Positions 25,332 through 32,675 of a stretch of DNA of 64,000 bases are shown piece by piece. The stretch covers positions 1-64,000 of the forward strand of contig CANFOQ010000009.1 of NCBI GenBank assembly GCA_947448745.1, in the 5' to 3' direction. How positions within the stretch are numbered: the stretch's first letter is position 1; every line of letters starts with the position of its first letter. The position numbers and the translations under genes were made by a program. The notes below the pieces were generated by a model, which was not told the origin of the DNA, ran no database searches, and was given only the letters and a program-made list of their open reading frames with translations. This DNA is from Comamonadaceae bacterium. GTDB taxonomy: Bacteria > Pseudomonadota > Gammaproteobacteria > Burkholderiales > Burkholderiaceae_C.

Positions 25332-25841
25332 TTGAACGATTTGTTGAACCGACGAGATTTTTTAAACCACTGCGCCCAAACTTCCTTGGCAGCCAGTGGT
25401 TTGTTGCTGGGCGCAGAGGCCTTGGCGCAAGTGGACAAGCTCACGCTCAGTGGTTTGGCCGAATCGCGCTTGCGTACTTTTGACGAGATGGTCAAGCCCT
25501 TTGTGGTCAATCAACCCTTGGTGAAAGAAGGCGTGAGCCTGACCCTGCCCACACTGGCCGACAACGGCCACTTGGTGCCTTTGCACCTGAAGGTGGACAG
25601 CCCCATGACCGAGGCTTCGCATGTGACCCACATCTATTTGGTGTCGCAACGCAACCCGGTGCCCTTGATGTGTTTGTTTGTGCTGGGACCTTGGAACGGG
25701 CGCGCTGAAATCAACACGCGGGTGCGCTTGTCGGGCACCCAAATGGTGGTGGCCTTGGCGCGTTTGTCCGACGGCACCTTTCGCTATCAAACCCAAGAAG
25801 TTGCGGTGACCGAAGCCGCCTGTGTGGACAACGGCACATGA
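25332..25841 (+). CDS. soxY: Sulfur carrier protein SoxY with atypical C-terminus
   Basis: The 169-residue protein has a twin-arginine signal (NRRDFLNH near residue 6, then a hydrophobic stretch to ALA) and the SoxY immunoglobulin-like core (PLHLKVDSPMTEASHVTHIYLVSQRNPVPL). In canonical SoxY the chain ends with the swinging arm GGCGG, whose Cys carries the sulfane intermediates. Here the end reads EAACVDNGT: the Cys is present, but the flanking glycines are not. The start is a TTG two bases after soxX. SoxZ overlaps its end by four bases. The family call is strong, but the carrier function may differ from the model enzyme. Confidence 0.88.
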   Translation: MNDLLNRRDFLNHCAQTSLAASGLLLGAEALAQVDKLTLSGLAESRLRTFDEMVKPFVVNQPLVKEGVSLTLPTLADNGHLVPLHLKVDSPMTEASHVTHIYLVSQRNPVPLMCLFVLGPWNGRAEINTRVRLSGTQMVVALARLSDGTFRYQTQEVAVTEAACVDNGT

Positions 25842-26188
25842 GCAACGCCCGATTGCAACTCCCGCCCCGCATCGTTGAAGGCGATGTCTTCAAACTGCGC
25901 CTGCTGGTGAACCACCCCATGGACAGCGGCTTTTTGCGCGACATCGACGGCGTGTTGATCAAGCGCAATGTGATTCGCCAACTCAGTTGCACCTTGAACA
26001 ACCAAGAAGTGTTTCGCGCCGAGCCCACCACTGGCATTGCCGCCAATCCATTGTTCGAGTTTTATTTGCGCGCCGTGAAATCCGGCGAGTTGTATTTCCG
26101 CTGGGTCGACGACAAGGCCAACATTGGTGAGATGCGGCATCCACTGGTCGTGTTGCCAGCCAACAGTTCAAGCGCACCCAAGCCATGA
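25838..26188 (+). CDS. soxZ: Sulfur-oxidation protein SoxZ
   Basis: The 116-residue protein matches SoxZ: an N-terminal RIVEGDVFKLRLLVNHPMDSGFLRD, with the MDSGFLRD region in place of the usual METG phrase, and FYLRAVKSGELYFRWVDDKAN near residue 80. SoxZ forms the scaffold dimer with SoxY. No signal peptide is present, so it would be exported with SoxY through the Tat system. It overlaps soxY by four bases (ATGA) and soxA by four bases. Confidence 0.92.
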   Translation: MSNARLQLPPRIVEGDVFKLRLLVNHPMDSGFLRDIDGVLIKRNVIRQLSCTLNNQEVFRAEPTTGIAANPLFEFYLRAVKSGELYFRWVDDKANIGEMRHPLVVLPANSSSAPKP

Positions 26189-26970
26189 AGAACTTCCTGG
26201 TTTATGTGTTGACCGTGGGCTTGTGGGTTGGCAACGCTGCTGCTCAACAACGCAACATCCCGTTGGACCAACTCAAGTCTGGTTTGGAATTCTCCAGTCC
26301 CGAGGTGCGCGGTTTGCAACTCGATGACGATTTCGCCAGCCCCAGCGCCCATGGCATTGACAAGGGTGCCCAACTGTGGAATCAAGTGACTGGCAGCAGC
26401 AACAAAAGTTGCGCCGCTTGCCATGGCGACGCGAATGAAAGCATGAAAGGGGCGGCCACCCGCTACCCCGCCATCGACAAGGCCACGGGCAAGTTGTTCA
26501 ACTTGGAAGACCGCATTCGCAATTGCCGTTCCAAGCAACAAAAAGCCAGCAACTGGCCGCTGGAATCCGACGAACTGTTGGCCATCACCTTGCATGTGAC
26601 CAGCGCCTCTAAGGGCATGCCGATTTTGGTGAGCATCGACGGCCCTGCCAAAAAACATTTCGAAGCCGGGCAAAAGCTCTACATGGCGCGTCAAGGCCAA
26701 ATGAACTTGTCGTGCACCCAATGCCATGACCAGCACTATGGGCAACGTCTTTACAACGACAAGCTCAGCCAAGGCCAGCCCAATGGCTACCCCATCTTCA
26801 GATTGGATTGGCAGTACTTGGCGTCCCTTGAGCGGCGCTTGCGTTTTTGTTATGCCAGCGTGAAAGCCGAAATTCCGCCTTGGGGTCACCAAGACATGCG
26901 CGATCTGAATTTGTATTTGATGTGGCGGGCGCAAGGCCTGGCCATCGAGGTGCCTGCTGTTCGCAAATAA
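26185..26970 (+). CDS. soxA: Dihaem sulfur-oxidation cytochrome SoxA
   Basis: The 261-residue protein has a signal peptide (to AAA near residue 20) and two c-type haem sites, SCAACHGD near residue 76 and SCTQCHDQH near residue 176. Each has the downstream Cys typical of SoxA ligands: EDRIRNCRSKQQ for the first and RRLRFCYASVKAE for the second. The latter corresponds to the active-site cysteine persulfide ligand. It works with SoxX. soxB, soxCD and other sox genes do not follow; aroE faces it four bases downstream. Confidence 0.93.
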   Translation: MKNFLVYVLTVGLWVGNAAAQQRNIPLDQLKSGLEFSSPEVRGLQLDDDFASPSAHGIDKGAQLWNQVTGSSNKSCAACHGDANESMKGAATRYPAIDKATGKLFNLEDRIRNCRSKQQKASNWPLESDELLAITLHVTSASKGMPILVSIDGPAKKHFEAGQKLYMARQGQMNLSCTQCHDQHYGQRLYNDKLSQGQPNGYPIFRLDWQYLASLERRLRFCYASVKAEIPPWGHQDMRDLNLYLMWRAQGLAIEVPAVRK

Positions 26971-26973
26971 GCC

Positions 26974-27819
26974 TTAGAACGAGGCCAACACCTTTTGCCA
27001 CAAGGCGGGTGTGACCTCGGGCAGGACACCAAACCAAGCCGCAAAAGCGGGCCGCGCTTGATGCAACAACATGCCCAAACCGCCAACGGTGGGGTTGCCC
27101 CGCGCTTGGGCACGCAGCAGCAAGTCGGTTTGCAAGGGCGTGTACACAATGTCCGACACCAACGCATGGGTTGGCAAGGCGTCCAAGCGAATGTCCAGTG
27201 CAGGCTGGCCTTGCATGCCCTGCGTGGTGGTGTTCACAACGAGTGCTGCATCCGCCAAAGCCGCGTGCCGTTGATCCCAATCCAGCGCTTTCACGGGAGC
27301 ACCAAACTCAGCGGCCATGGCCTGCGCTTTGTCCATGCTGCGGTTGAGCAAACGAATGTCTGTGGCACCGGCATCGGCCAGCGCCCACACCACCGCCCGC
27401 GCAGCGCCACCTGCCCCCAGCACCACAGCCGGTCCTGTGCTGGCTTGCCAGTCGGGCTGTGCTTCGCGCAAACTGTGGATGTAGCCAAAGGCATCGGTGT
27501 TGGTGCCCGCCAAGCTGCCATCGGGCTGCACCACCACGGTGTTGACCGCACCGATTTGCCGCGCCACATCGTCCAACTGAGAAATGCAGTCCAACGCTTG
27601 CACTTTGTGCGGCAGTGTGAGGTTGCAGCCAGCAAAACCCAAGGCAGACAAGCCCGCAAGGGCTTCAGGCAAGTGCAGCGGGTTGACTGGCAAGGGCAGG
27701 TACACGCCATGCAGGCCGTGCTCGGCGATCCAGTGGCTGTGAATCAAAGGCGAGCGTGAATGCTTGATGGGCCAACCCATCACGCCGGCCATCACAAAAG
27801 AGGAAGAAGCAGTGGTCAT
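26974..27819 (-). CDS. aroE: Shikimate dehydrogenase AroE
   Basis: The 281-residue enzyme (ATG 27819, MTTASSSFVMAGVMGWP) reduces 3-dehydroshikimate with NADPH. The substrate site is seen in KHSRSPLIHSHW and NLTLPHK (catalytic Lys) and in NTDAFGYIHSL (Asp). The nucleotide site is VVLGAGGAARAV, and the C-terminus has VGGLGMLLHQA. The frame is open to 27897, which would overlap the divergent gene; the inner ATG fits the family. It converges with soxA. Confidence 0.95.
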   Translation of the reverse strand: MTTASSSFVMAGVMGWPIKHSRSPLIHSHWIAEHGLHGVYLPLPVNPLHLPEALAGLSALGFAGCNLTLPHKVQALDCISQLDDVARQIGAVNTVVVQPDGSLAGTNTDAFGYIHSLREAQPDWQASTGPAVVLGAGGAARAVVWALADAGATDIRLLNRSMDKAQAMAAEFGAPVKALDWDQRHAALADAALVVNTTTQGMQGQPALDIRLDALPTHALVSDIVYTPLQTDLLLRAQARGNPTVGGLGMLLHQARPAFAAWFGVLPEVTPALWQKVLASF

Positions 27820-27875
27820 GATGCCCTCAAGCATAGCTTCGAAAATCTGGCGAAAGGGCGTCATCCTGTGAAACA

Positions 27876-30329
27876 ATGCGCCAGCCCTTTTCGACACCCA
27901 TGATGCAAGCTGTCCAGCCTCTCAACACCGCCCGCCTTCATCAATTTTTGGCCGACCTGACACGGCTGGTCGACAGTGCGCCGCCTGAACAAGATTTGTT
28001 GGCCCAAGCCAAGCACTTGCTCTATCCCTTGTTGCGCAACGACGATTGGCTCAGCCCCGATTTGGCGCAACCGCATCCGCAGCACTATCAACAATTTTTG
28101 TTGTACGCCGACCCACAAGACCGCTTCTCGGTGGTGAGCTTTGTCTGGGGCCCAGGACAAGCCACGCCAGTGCACGACCACACGGTGTGGGGCTTGGTTG
28201 GCATGTTGCGCGGCTCGGAGTCTTGTCAGCCTTACAGCCGCATGTCGGATGGTCGTTGGGTGCCTGCGGGTTTTCAAGTGGACATGCTGCCGGGTGACAT
28301 TGAAGCCGTGTCACCCCGCATTGGTGACGTGCACAAAGTGTGGAATGCCTTGCCCGATCAAGTGTCGATCAGCATCCATGTGTATGGCGGCAACATTGGC
28401 AAGATTGAACGCCACAGTTACCGCGAAGACGGCAGCCGCGCCACCTTCGTCTCGGGCTACAGCAATGTCATGTTGCTGGGCGAGCAAAAAGAAGCCTTGT
28501 GGACCAGCCCACCACCCGTGGGCAACCTGAGGATGCCAGCTGCAGCCCCTGCTGCTGCACCTCCTGCACCCGCCGCTGCTGCCCCCCAAGCACCGCCAAC
28601 ACCGACCGTTGCTGTGTTGCCAGAGCGCGTGGCCCCTGTCCAGGTTGCACCACCTGCACCAGTAGCCACCGCTGTAACGCCAAGCCCTGTGGTGGAACCG
28701 CCTGCAGCCGAAGAGCAACTCGACCCTGGCCACCCCTACCCCGTGACCACCTTTGCGCAAGTGCGCCAAGCCTTGCTGCAAAAAGAAGAAATCGCGTTGG
28801 TGGATGTGCGTGAAGAAGACCCCTACGCGCAAAGCCATCCACTGTTTGCCATCAACCTGCCCTATGGCCGCATCGAATCGGACGCGCTTGTGCGCATTCC
28901 ACGCCTGAACACGCCGCTGGTGTTGCTGGACAACGGTGAAGGTTTGGCGGTGCGCGCCGTGCCGGTGTTTCAACGCTTGGGCTATTCGCAGGTGAGCGTG
29001 TTGCTCAATGGCTTGGCCGGTTGGGCTGCTGCTGGTGGCGAGTTGTTCCGCGATGTCAACGTGCCCAGCAAATCCTTTGGCGAGTTGGTCGAGTCGCAAC
29101 GCAAAACCCCTTCTTTCTCGGCGCACGAAGTCAACGCGCTGCTCGAACGCGGTTCGGACATGGTGGTGTTGGATGCCCGCCGTTTTGATGAATACCAAAC
29201 CATGAGCATCCCCGGGTCCATCAGCGTGCCAGGCGGCGAGTTGGTATTGCGAGCACGTTCATTGGCACCCAGCGCCACCACCCGCATCGTGGTCAATTGC
29301 GCGGGCCGCACCCGCAGCATCATCGGTGCGCAGTCGCTCATCAATGCCGGCATCCCCAACCCCGTCTGTGCTTTGCGCAACGGCACCATCGGCTGGACCT
29401 TGGCTGGCCTTGAGTTGGAACACAAAGCAGACCGACGCTTTGGCCCAGTGAGTGACGCCGACAAGAGCAAATCTGCGGCCACCGCTTTGGCCTTGTTGTT
29501 CCGCGCGGGCGTGCAACGGATTGACCGCGACACACTTGCTCAGTGGCAAGCCGACACCACACGCAACACCTATTTGTTTGATGTGCGCACGCCCGAGGAA
29601 TACGCCCTCGGCCATTGGCCCCAAGCCATCAGTGCACCAGGTGGTCAATTGGTGCAAGAAACCGATCACCATGTGGGTGTGCGCGGCGCTCGCTTGGTGG
29701 TGTATGACGACGATGGTGTGCGCGCTTCCCTCACCGCATCATGGTTGGCGCAAATGGGCTGGGAAGTGGCGGTGTTGAAAGATGTGAAGTCTCAAGACTT
29801 GACCAACACCGAGACACCGCATCTGCACCAACTGCCCGACACCCTCGAGCCGGTGCCCGAGGTGGACCCGGCCACCTTGAAAGAATGGTTGGCCAACCGC
29901 AGCAACCTGAGCATGGTGATTGATGTGGGCGACAGTGCCACCTATGTGAAACGACACATTCCAGGTGCATGGTGGTTGTTGCGTTCGCAAATGGCACAAG
30001 ACTTCAGCCGGGTGCACAAGGCCAACCGCTATGTGCTCACCTGTGCCGATGGCCGTGCCTCACGTTACGCCGTGGCCGAACTCAAACCATTGGTGCGCCC
30101 CGGCGTGGAAGTGCTGTGGTTGCCCGGTGGCAATGCCGCATGGATGGCACAAGGCTTCAGCACCCAACAGGGTGAGTCCTATGTGGCCAGCCCGCGCATC
30201 GATCGTTACCGACGCCCCTATGAGGGCACCAACAACCCGACAGAAGCCATGCAGGCTTATCTGGATTGGGAGTACGGTTTGGTGGAACAACTGCGCCGCG
30301 ATGGCACGCACCACTTCAAGGTGATTTAG
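27876..30329 (+). CDS. Cysteine-dioxygenase-type cupin fused to four rhodanese domains
   Basis: This 817-residue protein joins two sulfur enzymes. Residues about 15-205 form a thiol-dioxygenase cupin: His100 and His102 (GQATPVHDH) and His153 (GDVHKVWN) are the iron ligands, and ISIHVYGG holds the conserved His168/Tyr170. There is no Cys at the usual crosslink position. Residues about 218-284 are a Pro/Ala-rich linker. Four rhodanese-like domains follow (about 287-392, 412-516, 548-640, 664-765). Only the second (Cys475, VNCAGRTRS) and fourth (Cys723, LTCADGRAS) keep the catalytic Cys; the others have Asp-rich loops. No signal peptide is present, so it is cytoplasmic. It may oxidise a thiol and handle the sulfane sulfur. 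A second start at 27900 is possible. It lies near soxXYZA. Confidence 0.88.
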   Translation: MRQPFSTPMMQAVQPLNTARLHQFLADLTRLVDSAPPEQDLLAQAKHLLYPLLRNDDWLSPDLAQPHPQHYQQFLLYADPQDRFSVVSFVWGPGQATPVHDHTVWGLVGMLRGSESCQPYSRMSDGRWVPAGFQVDMLPGDIEAVSPRIGDVHKVWNALPDQVSISIHVYGGNIGKIERHSYREDGSRATFVSGYSNVMLLGEQKEALWTSPPPVGNLRMPAAAPAAAPPAPAAAAPQAPPTPTVAVLPERVAPVQVAPPAPVATAVTPSPVVEPPAAEEQLDPGHPYPVTTFAQVRQALLQKEEIALVDVREEDPYAQSHPLFAINLPYGRIESDALVRIPRLNTPLVLLDNGEGLAVRAVPVFQRLGYSQVSVLLNGLAGWAAAGGELFRDVNVPSKSFGELVESQRKTPSFSAHEVNALLERGSDMVVLDARRFDEYQTMSIPGSISVPGGELVLRARSLAPSATTRIVVNCAGRTRSIIGAQSLINAGIPNPVCALRNGTIGWTLAGLELEHKADRRFGPVSDADKSKSAATALALLFRAGVQRIDRDTLAQWQADTTRNTYLFDVRTPEEYALGHWPQAISAPGGQLVQETDHHVGVRGARLVVYDDDGVRASLTASWLAQMGWEVAVLKDVKSQDLTNTETPHLHQLPDTLEPVPEVDPATLKEWLANRSNLSMVIDVGDSATYVKRHIPGAWWLLRSQMAQDFSRVHKANRYVLTCADGRASRYAVAELKPLVRPGVEVLWLPGGNAAWMAQGFSTQQGESYVASPRIDRYRRPYEGTNNPTEAMQAYLDWEYGLVEQLRRDGTHHFKVI

Positions 30330-30365
30330 TTCCCAAAGACTTGACGGCACTGGACAGCCAAGTTA

Positions 30366-30397
30366 TTGTCATACAATTATTTTTCTTTGTATGACAA
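30366..30397. promoter_or_regulatory. Operator of the VapBC-type pair
   Basis: TTGTCATACAA (30366-30376) and its perfect inverse TTGTATGACAA (30387-30397) flank ten T-rich bases, nine bases before the antitoxin start codon. An 11-bp perfect inverted repeat at this position is typical of an autoregulated TA operon. Confidence 0.75.
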
Positions 30398-30406
30398 GAG
30401 GTTCAC

Positions 30407-30676
30407 ATGTTGTCCGTTCGATTAACCGATCCCGTTGAACGCGCGTTGCAGTCCTATTGCACCGAGCACGCGGTCAGCAAATCTCACGTGGTGCAAGAGG
30501 CCTTGGCCGAGTGGTTGGGCAAGGCCCAATTGGCCCATGACCGCTCAACGGCCGATGCCTTGTCCTTTTTGGCAGCAGACGATCCCTTGCGTCAGGCTGT
30601 TGGCATCATCAAACAAGGCCCCAGCACGGATGAGTGGATGGCCACCACCCGTGGAGATGATTGGAAAAAGCCATGA
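30407..30676 (+). CDS. Ribbon-helix-helix antitoxin of a VapBC-type pair
   Basis: The 89-residue protein begins MLSVRLTDPVERALQSYCTEH, a ribbon-helix-helix strand and helix, followed by KSHVVQEALAEWL. The C-terminal half (SFLAADDPLRQAVGIIKQGPSTDEWMATTRGDDW) matches the tails that wrap PIN toxins. It should repress the operon through the inverted repeat just upstream. Its stop overlaps the toxin start as ATGA. Confidence 0.88.
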   Translation: MLSVRLTDPVERALQSYCTEHAVSKSHVVQEALAEWLGKAQLAHDRSTADALSFLAADDPLRQAVGIIKQGPSTDEWMATTRGDDWKKP

Positions 30677-31071
30677 CCTTGGTGGACACCAATGTGCTGT
30701 TGGATGTGTTCAATGCCGATGCGCAATGGATGGCATGGTCTGCAAGACAACTGCATCTGGCACGCAGCAGCCAAGGCTTGGCCATCAACATGGTGGTCTA
30801 TGCCGAGTTGACGGGTCATCCACACTGTCCCAAACACTTGGATGCGGTGCTGCAAAGCCTTGAAGTCGAGGTGTTGAATGTGAACCGCGCCAGCGCCAAA
30901 CTGGCTGGCAAAGCTTTCTACCAATACCGTCAACGCGGTGGTCAGAAGTCAGGTGTGTTGCCCGATTTTTTCATTGGCGCACAAGCTGTGAGCGAGGGTT
31001 ATCGATTGCTGACCCGCGATGCAGGCCGCTACAAAACCTATTTCCCCAAAATCAAACTGATCAGCCCTTGA
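30673..31071 (+). CDS. VapC-type PIN-domain ribonuclease toxin
   Basis: The 132-residue PIN protein starts at ATG 30673, overlapping the antitoxin stop. Its acidic active-site residues are the Asp of TLVDTNVLLDVF, the Glu of VYAELTGH, the Asp of VLPDFFIGAQA and the Asp of LLTRDAGRY. VapC toxins cleave RNA, often tRNA, when freed from the antitoxin. An in-frame TTG at 30661 is a less likely start. The gene converges with the cytochrome b561 gene. Confidence 0.9.
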   Translation: MTLVDTNVLLDVFNADAQWMAWSARQLHLARSSQGLAINMVVYAELTGHPHCPKHLDAVLQSLEVEVLNVNRASAKLAGKAFYQYRQRGGQKSGVLPDFFIGAQAVSEGYRLLTRDAGRYKTYFPKIKLISP

Positions 31072-31097
31072 GAGGTTGGCGATCCATGCCGCCTTTT

Positions 31098-31634
31098 TCA
31101 GGATCCCCAGCGCATCCGGTTGAGCAAACCGTCCTTTTTGACCACGGTGTGCCAAACAACGGCCAGCAGATGTAAGGCCACCAAGGCCGCCAAGATCCAA
31201 GCGGTGTTTTCATGCACCTCGGCCAAGGCTTCTTTCAGCTCGGGTTGGGCTTCCCACAAGCGCGGCAACGCGAAACCAAAAAATTTCACCGGGTAAGGTG
31301 AAAAACTGGAACCCAAAAAACCAGTCACGGGGATGAGCAACATCAACAGGTACATCAAGCCATGAACCGCTTTGGAAAGCTTGGCTTGCCAATCGGGTGT
31401 GTTGGGTACATCGGCAGGGACAGCATGGGTCACGCGCCAACCCATGCGCCACAACACAAACAAGGTGAGCAACAAACCAATGGACTTGTGCAAGTTGAAC
31501 CAAAAGGCGCGAACGCCGGGTGGGTCCTTGGGAATTTCTTCCATCCACAAACCCAGTCCAAACTGGGCAATCAAGCCCAGCGCCAGCAGCCAATGCAAGG
31601 CCACCATCACACGGTTGTAGCGTTCGTTGTTCAT
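31098..31634 (-). CDS. Cytochrome b561-family di-haem membrane protein
   Basis: The 178-residue protein has four membrane helices with haem-ligand histidines: VMVALHWLLALG near residue 15, NLHKSIGLL near residue 48, KAVHGLMYLLMLLIPVTGFL near residue 95, and VHENTAWILAALVALHLLAVVWH near residue 145. Bacterial b561 proteins move electrons between the quinone pool and periplasmic carriers. The ATG overlaps the stop of the beta-propeller gene (ATGA), so the two are translationally coupled. In this context it may link the periplasmic alcohol-oxidation chain to quinone. That is inferred from position. Confidence 0.9.
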   Translation of the reverse strand: MNNERYNRVMVALHWLLALGLIAQFGLGLWMEEIPKDPPGVRAFWFNLHKSIGLLLTLFVLWRMGWRVTHAVPADVPNTPDWQAKLSKAVHGLMYLLMLLIPVTGFLGSSFSPYPVKFFGFALPRLWEAQPELKEALAEVHENTAWILAALVALHLLAVVWHTVVKKDGLLNRMRWGS

Positions 31635-32578
31635 TGCGTCACCACCCCCCAAGGCAGTTTGCCGGTGGGAATTTCTTTCACCATCTTGCGCGAAGCCAAA
31701 TCAATGACGCTGATGGAACCACTGCGACCCGCAGCGGCATAAAGCTTGGTGCCGTCCGGGCTGAAGGACATGTTCCAGGGGCGCTGACCGATGGCGATGT
31801 TTTCCACCAAGGTGAATGTTTTGGTGTCCACCATCGACACGTTGGCGTCGCCACCATTGGAGGCGAACACATAGGCGCCATCAGGCGAGACGATGACGCC
31901 CGCCGTGCGTTTGCCTACCGCTTGCTTGCCCACCACCTTGCGTGTTTTCATGTCGATGGCCACCAACAAGCTGGCACTTTCCACGGCCACATAAGCGCGT
32001 TGTCCATCCGGGCTGAAGGCAATGCCGCGAGGACGTTCACCCACTTTGACCGAACCAACTTGTTTTCGTTTGCCAATGTCCAAGATGTCCACTTGGTCGG
32101 CTTCTTCGGCAGAAACCAGCATGAACTTGCCATCAGGGCTGAAGACGCCGTGCTCGGGGTTTTTGCCGTGCACAGGAATGGAAAAAACCAGCTTCATGCT
32201 TTTGACATTGATGAAGCTGATGCTGTTGGTGCCTTCGTTGGCCACGCCCAGCCATTCGCCATTGGGCGAGCAGTACAGGGCTTCCGGGGACTCGCCCAAC
32301 TGCACGCGTTGCTCGATCTCGCCTTTGACGGTGTCGATCATCCACAGCTGTGAAGAATTTTGCTCGGTGACAAACAGCTTGCTGCTGCCTTTGCACACCG
32401 CCAAGCCACGCGGCTTGCCGCCTGTTTCGATCGTTGAGAGAACGGTGTCGGTGTCGGCATCGATGACGGAGACCGTGCCCGCACCTTCATTGGTGGCATA
32501 GGCGCGGGCTTGAGACCAAGCCGGCGCGGAAACAAACGAAGACAACACCAGCACTGCGCTGAGTGACAAGATTTTCAT
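31631..32578 (-). CDS. YVTN-family beta-propeller protein of quinoprotein clusters
   Basis: The 315-residue protein (ATG 32578) has a signal peptide (MKILSLSAVLVLSSFVSAPAWSQA) and about seven propeller blades marked by repeats such as ATNEGAGTVSVIDADTDTV, GVFSPDGKFMLVSAEEADQVDILD, IAFSPDGQRAYVAVE and MSFSPDGTKLYAAAGRSGSISVID. It resembles the PQQ-dependent-catabolism-associated beta-propeller proteins, which are periplasmic and of unknown exact role. Placement beside a PQQ alcohol dehydrogenase island supports this. It is coupled to the downstream b561 gene and lies 97 bases after the TonB receptor. Confidence 0.87.
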   Translation of the reverse strand: MKILSLSAVLVLSSFVSAPAWSQARAYATNEGAGTVSVIDADTDTVLSTIETGGKPRGLAVCKGSSKLFVTEQNSSQLWMIDTVKGEIEQRVQLGESPEALYCSPNGEWLGVANEGTNSISFINVKSMKLVFSIPVHGKNPEHGVFSPDGKFMLVSAEEADQVDILDIGKRKQVGSVKVGERPRGIAFSPDGQRAYVAVESASLLVAIDMKTRKVVGKQAVGKRTAGVIVSPDGAYVFASNGGDANVSMVDTKTFTLVENIAIGQRPWNMSFSPDGTKLYAAAGRSGSISVIDLASRKMVKEIPTGKLPWGVVTQ

Positions 32579-32675
32579 TGGGCAGACCTTTGGGGAAATA
32601 TCAATTGAGAACTTGCATCTTAGAACAGGCTGGTGCTGGGGCTTCGGGAAACATTCCCGAAGCACTTGGGGCAGC

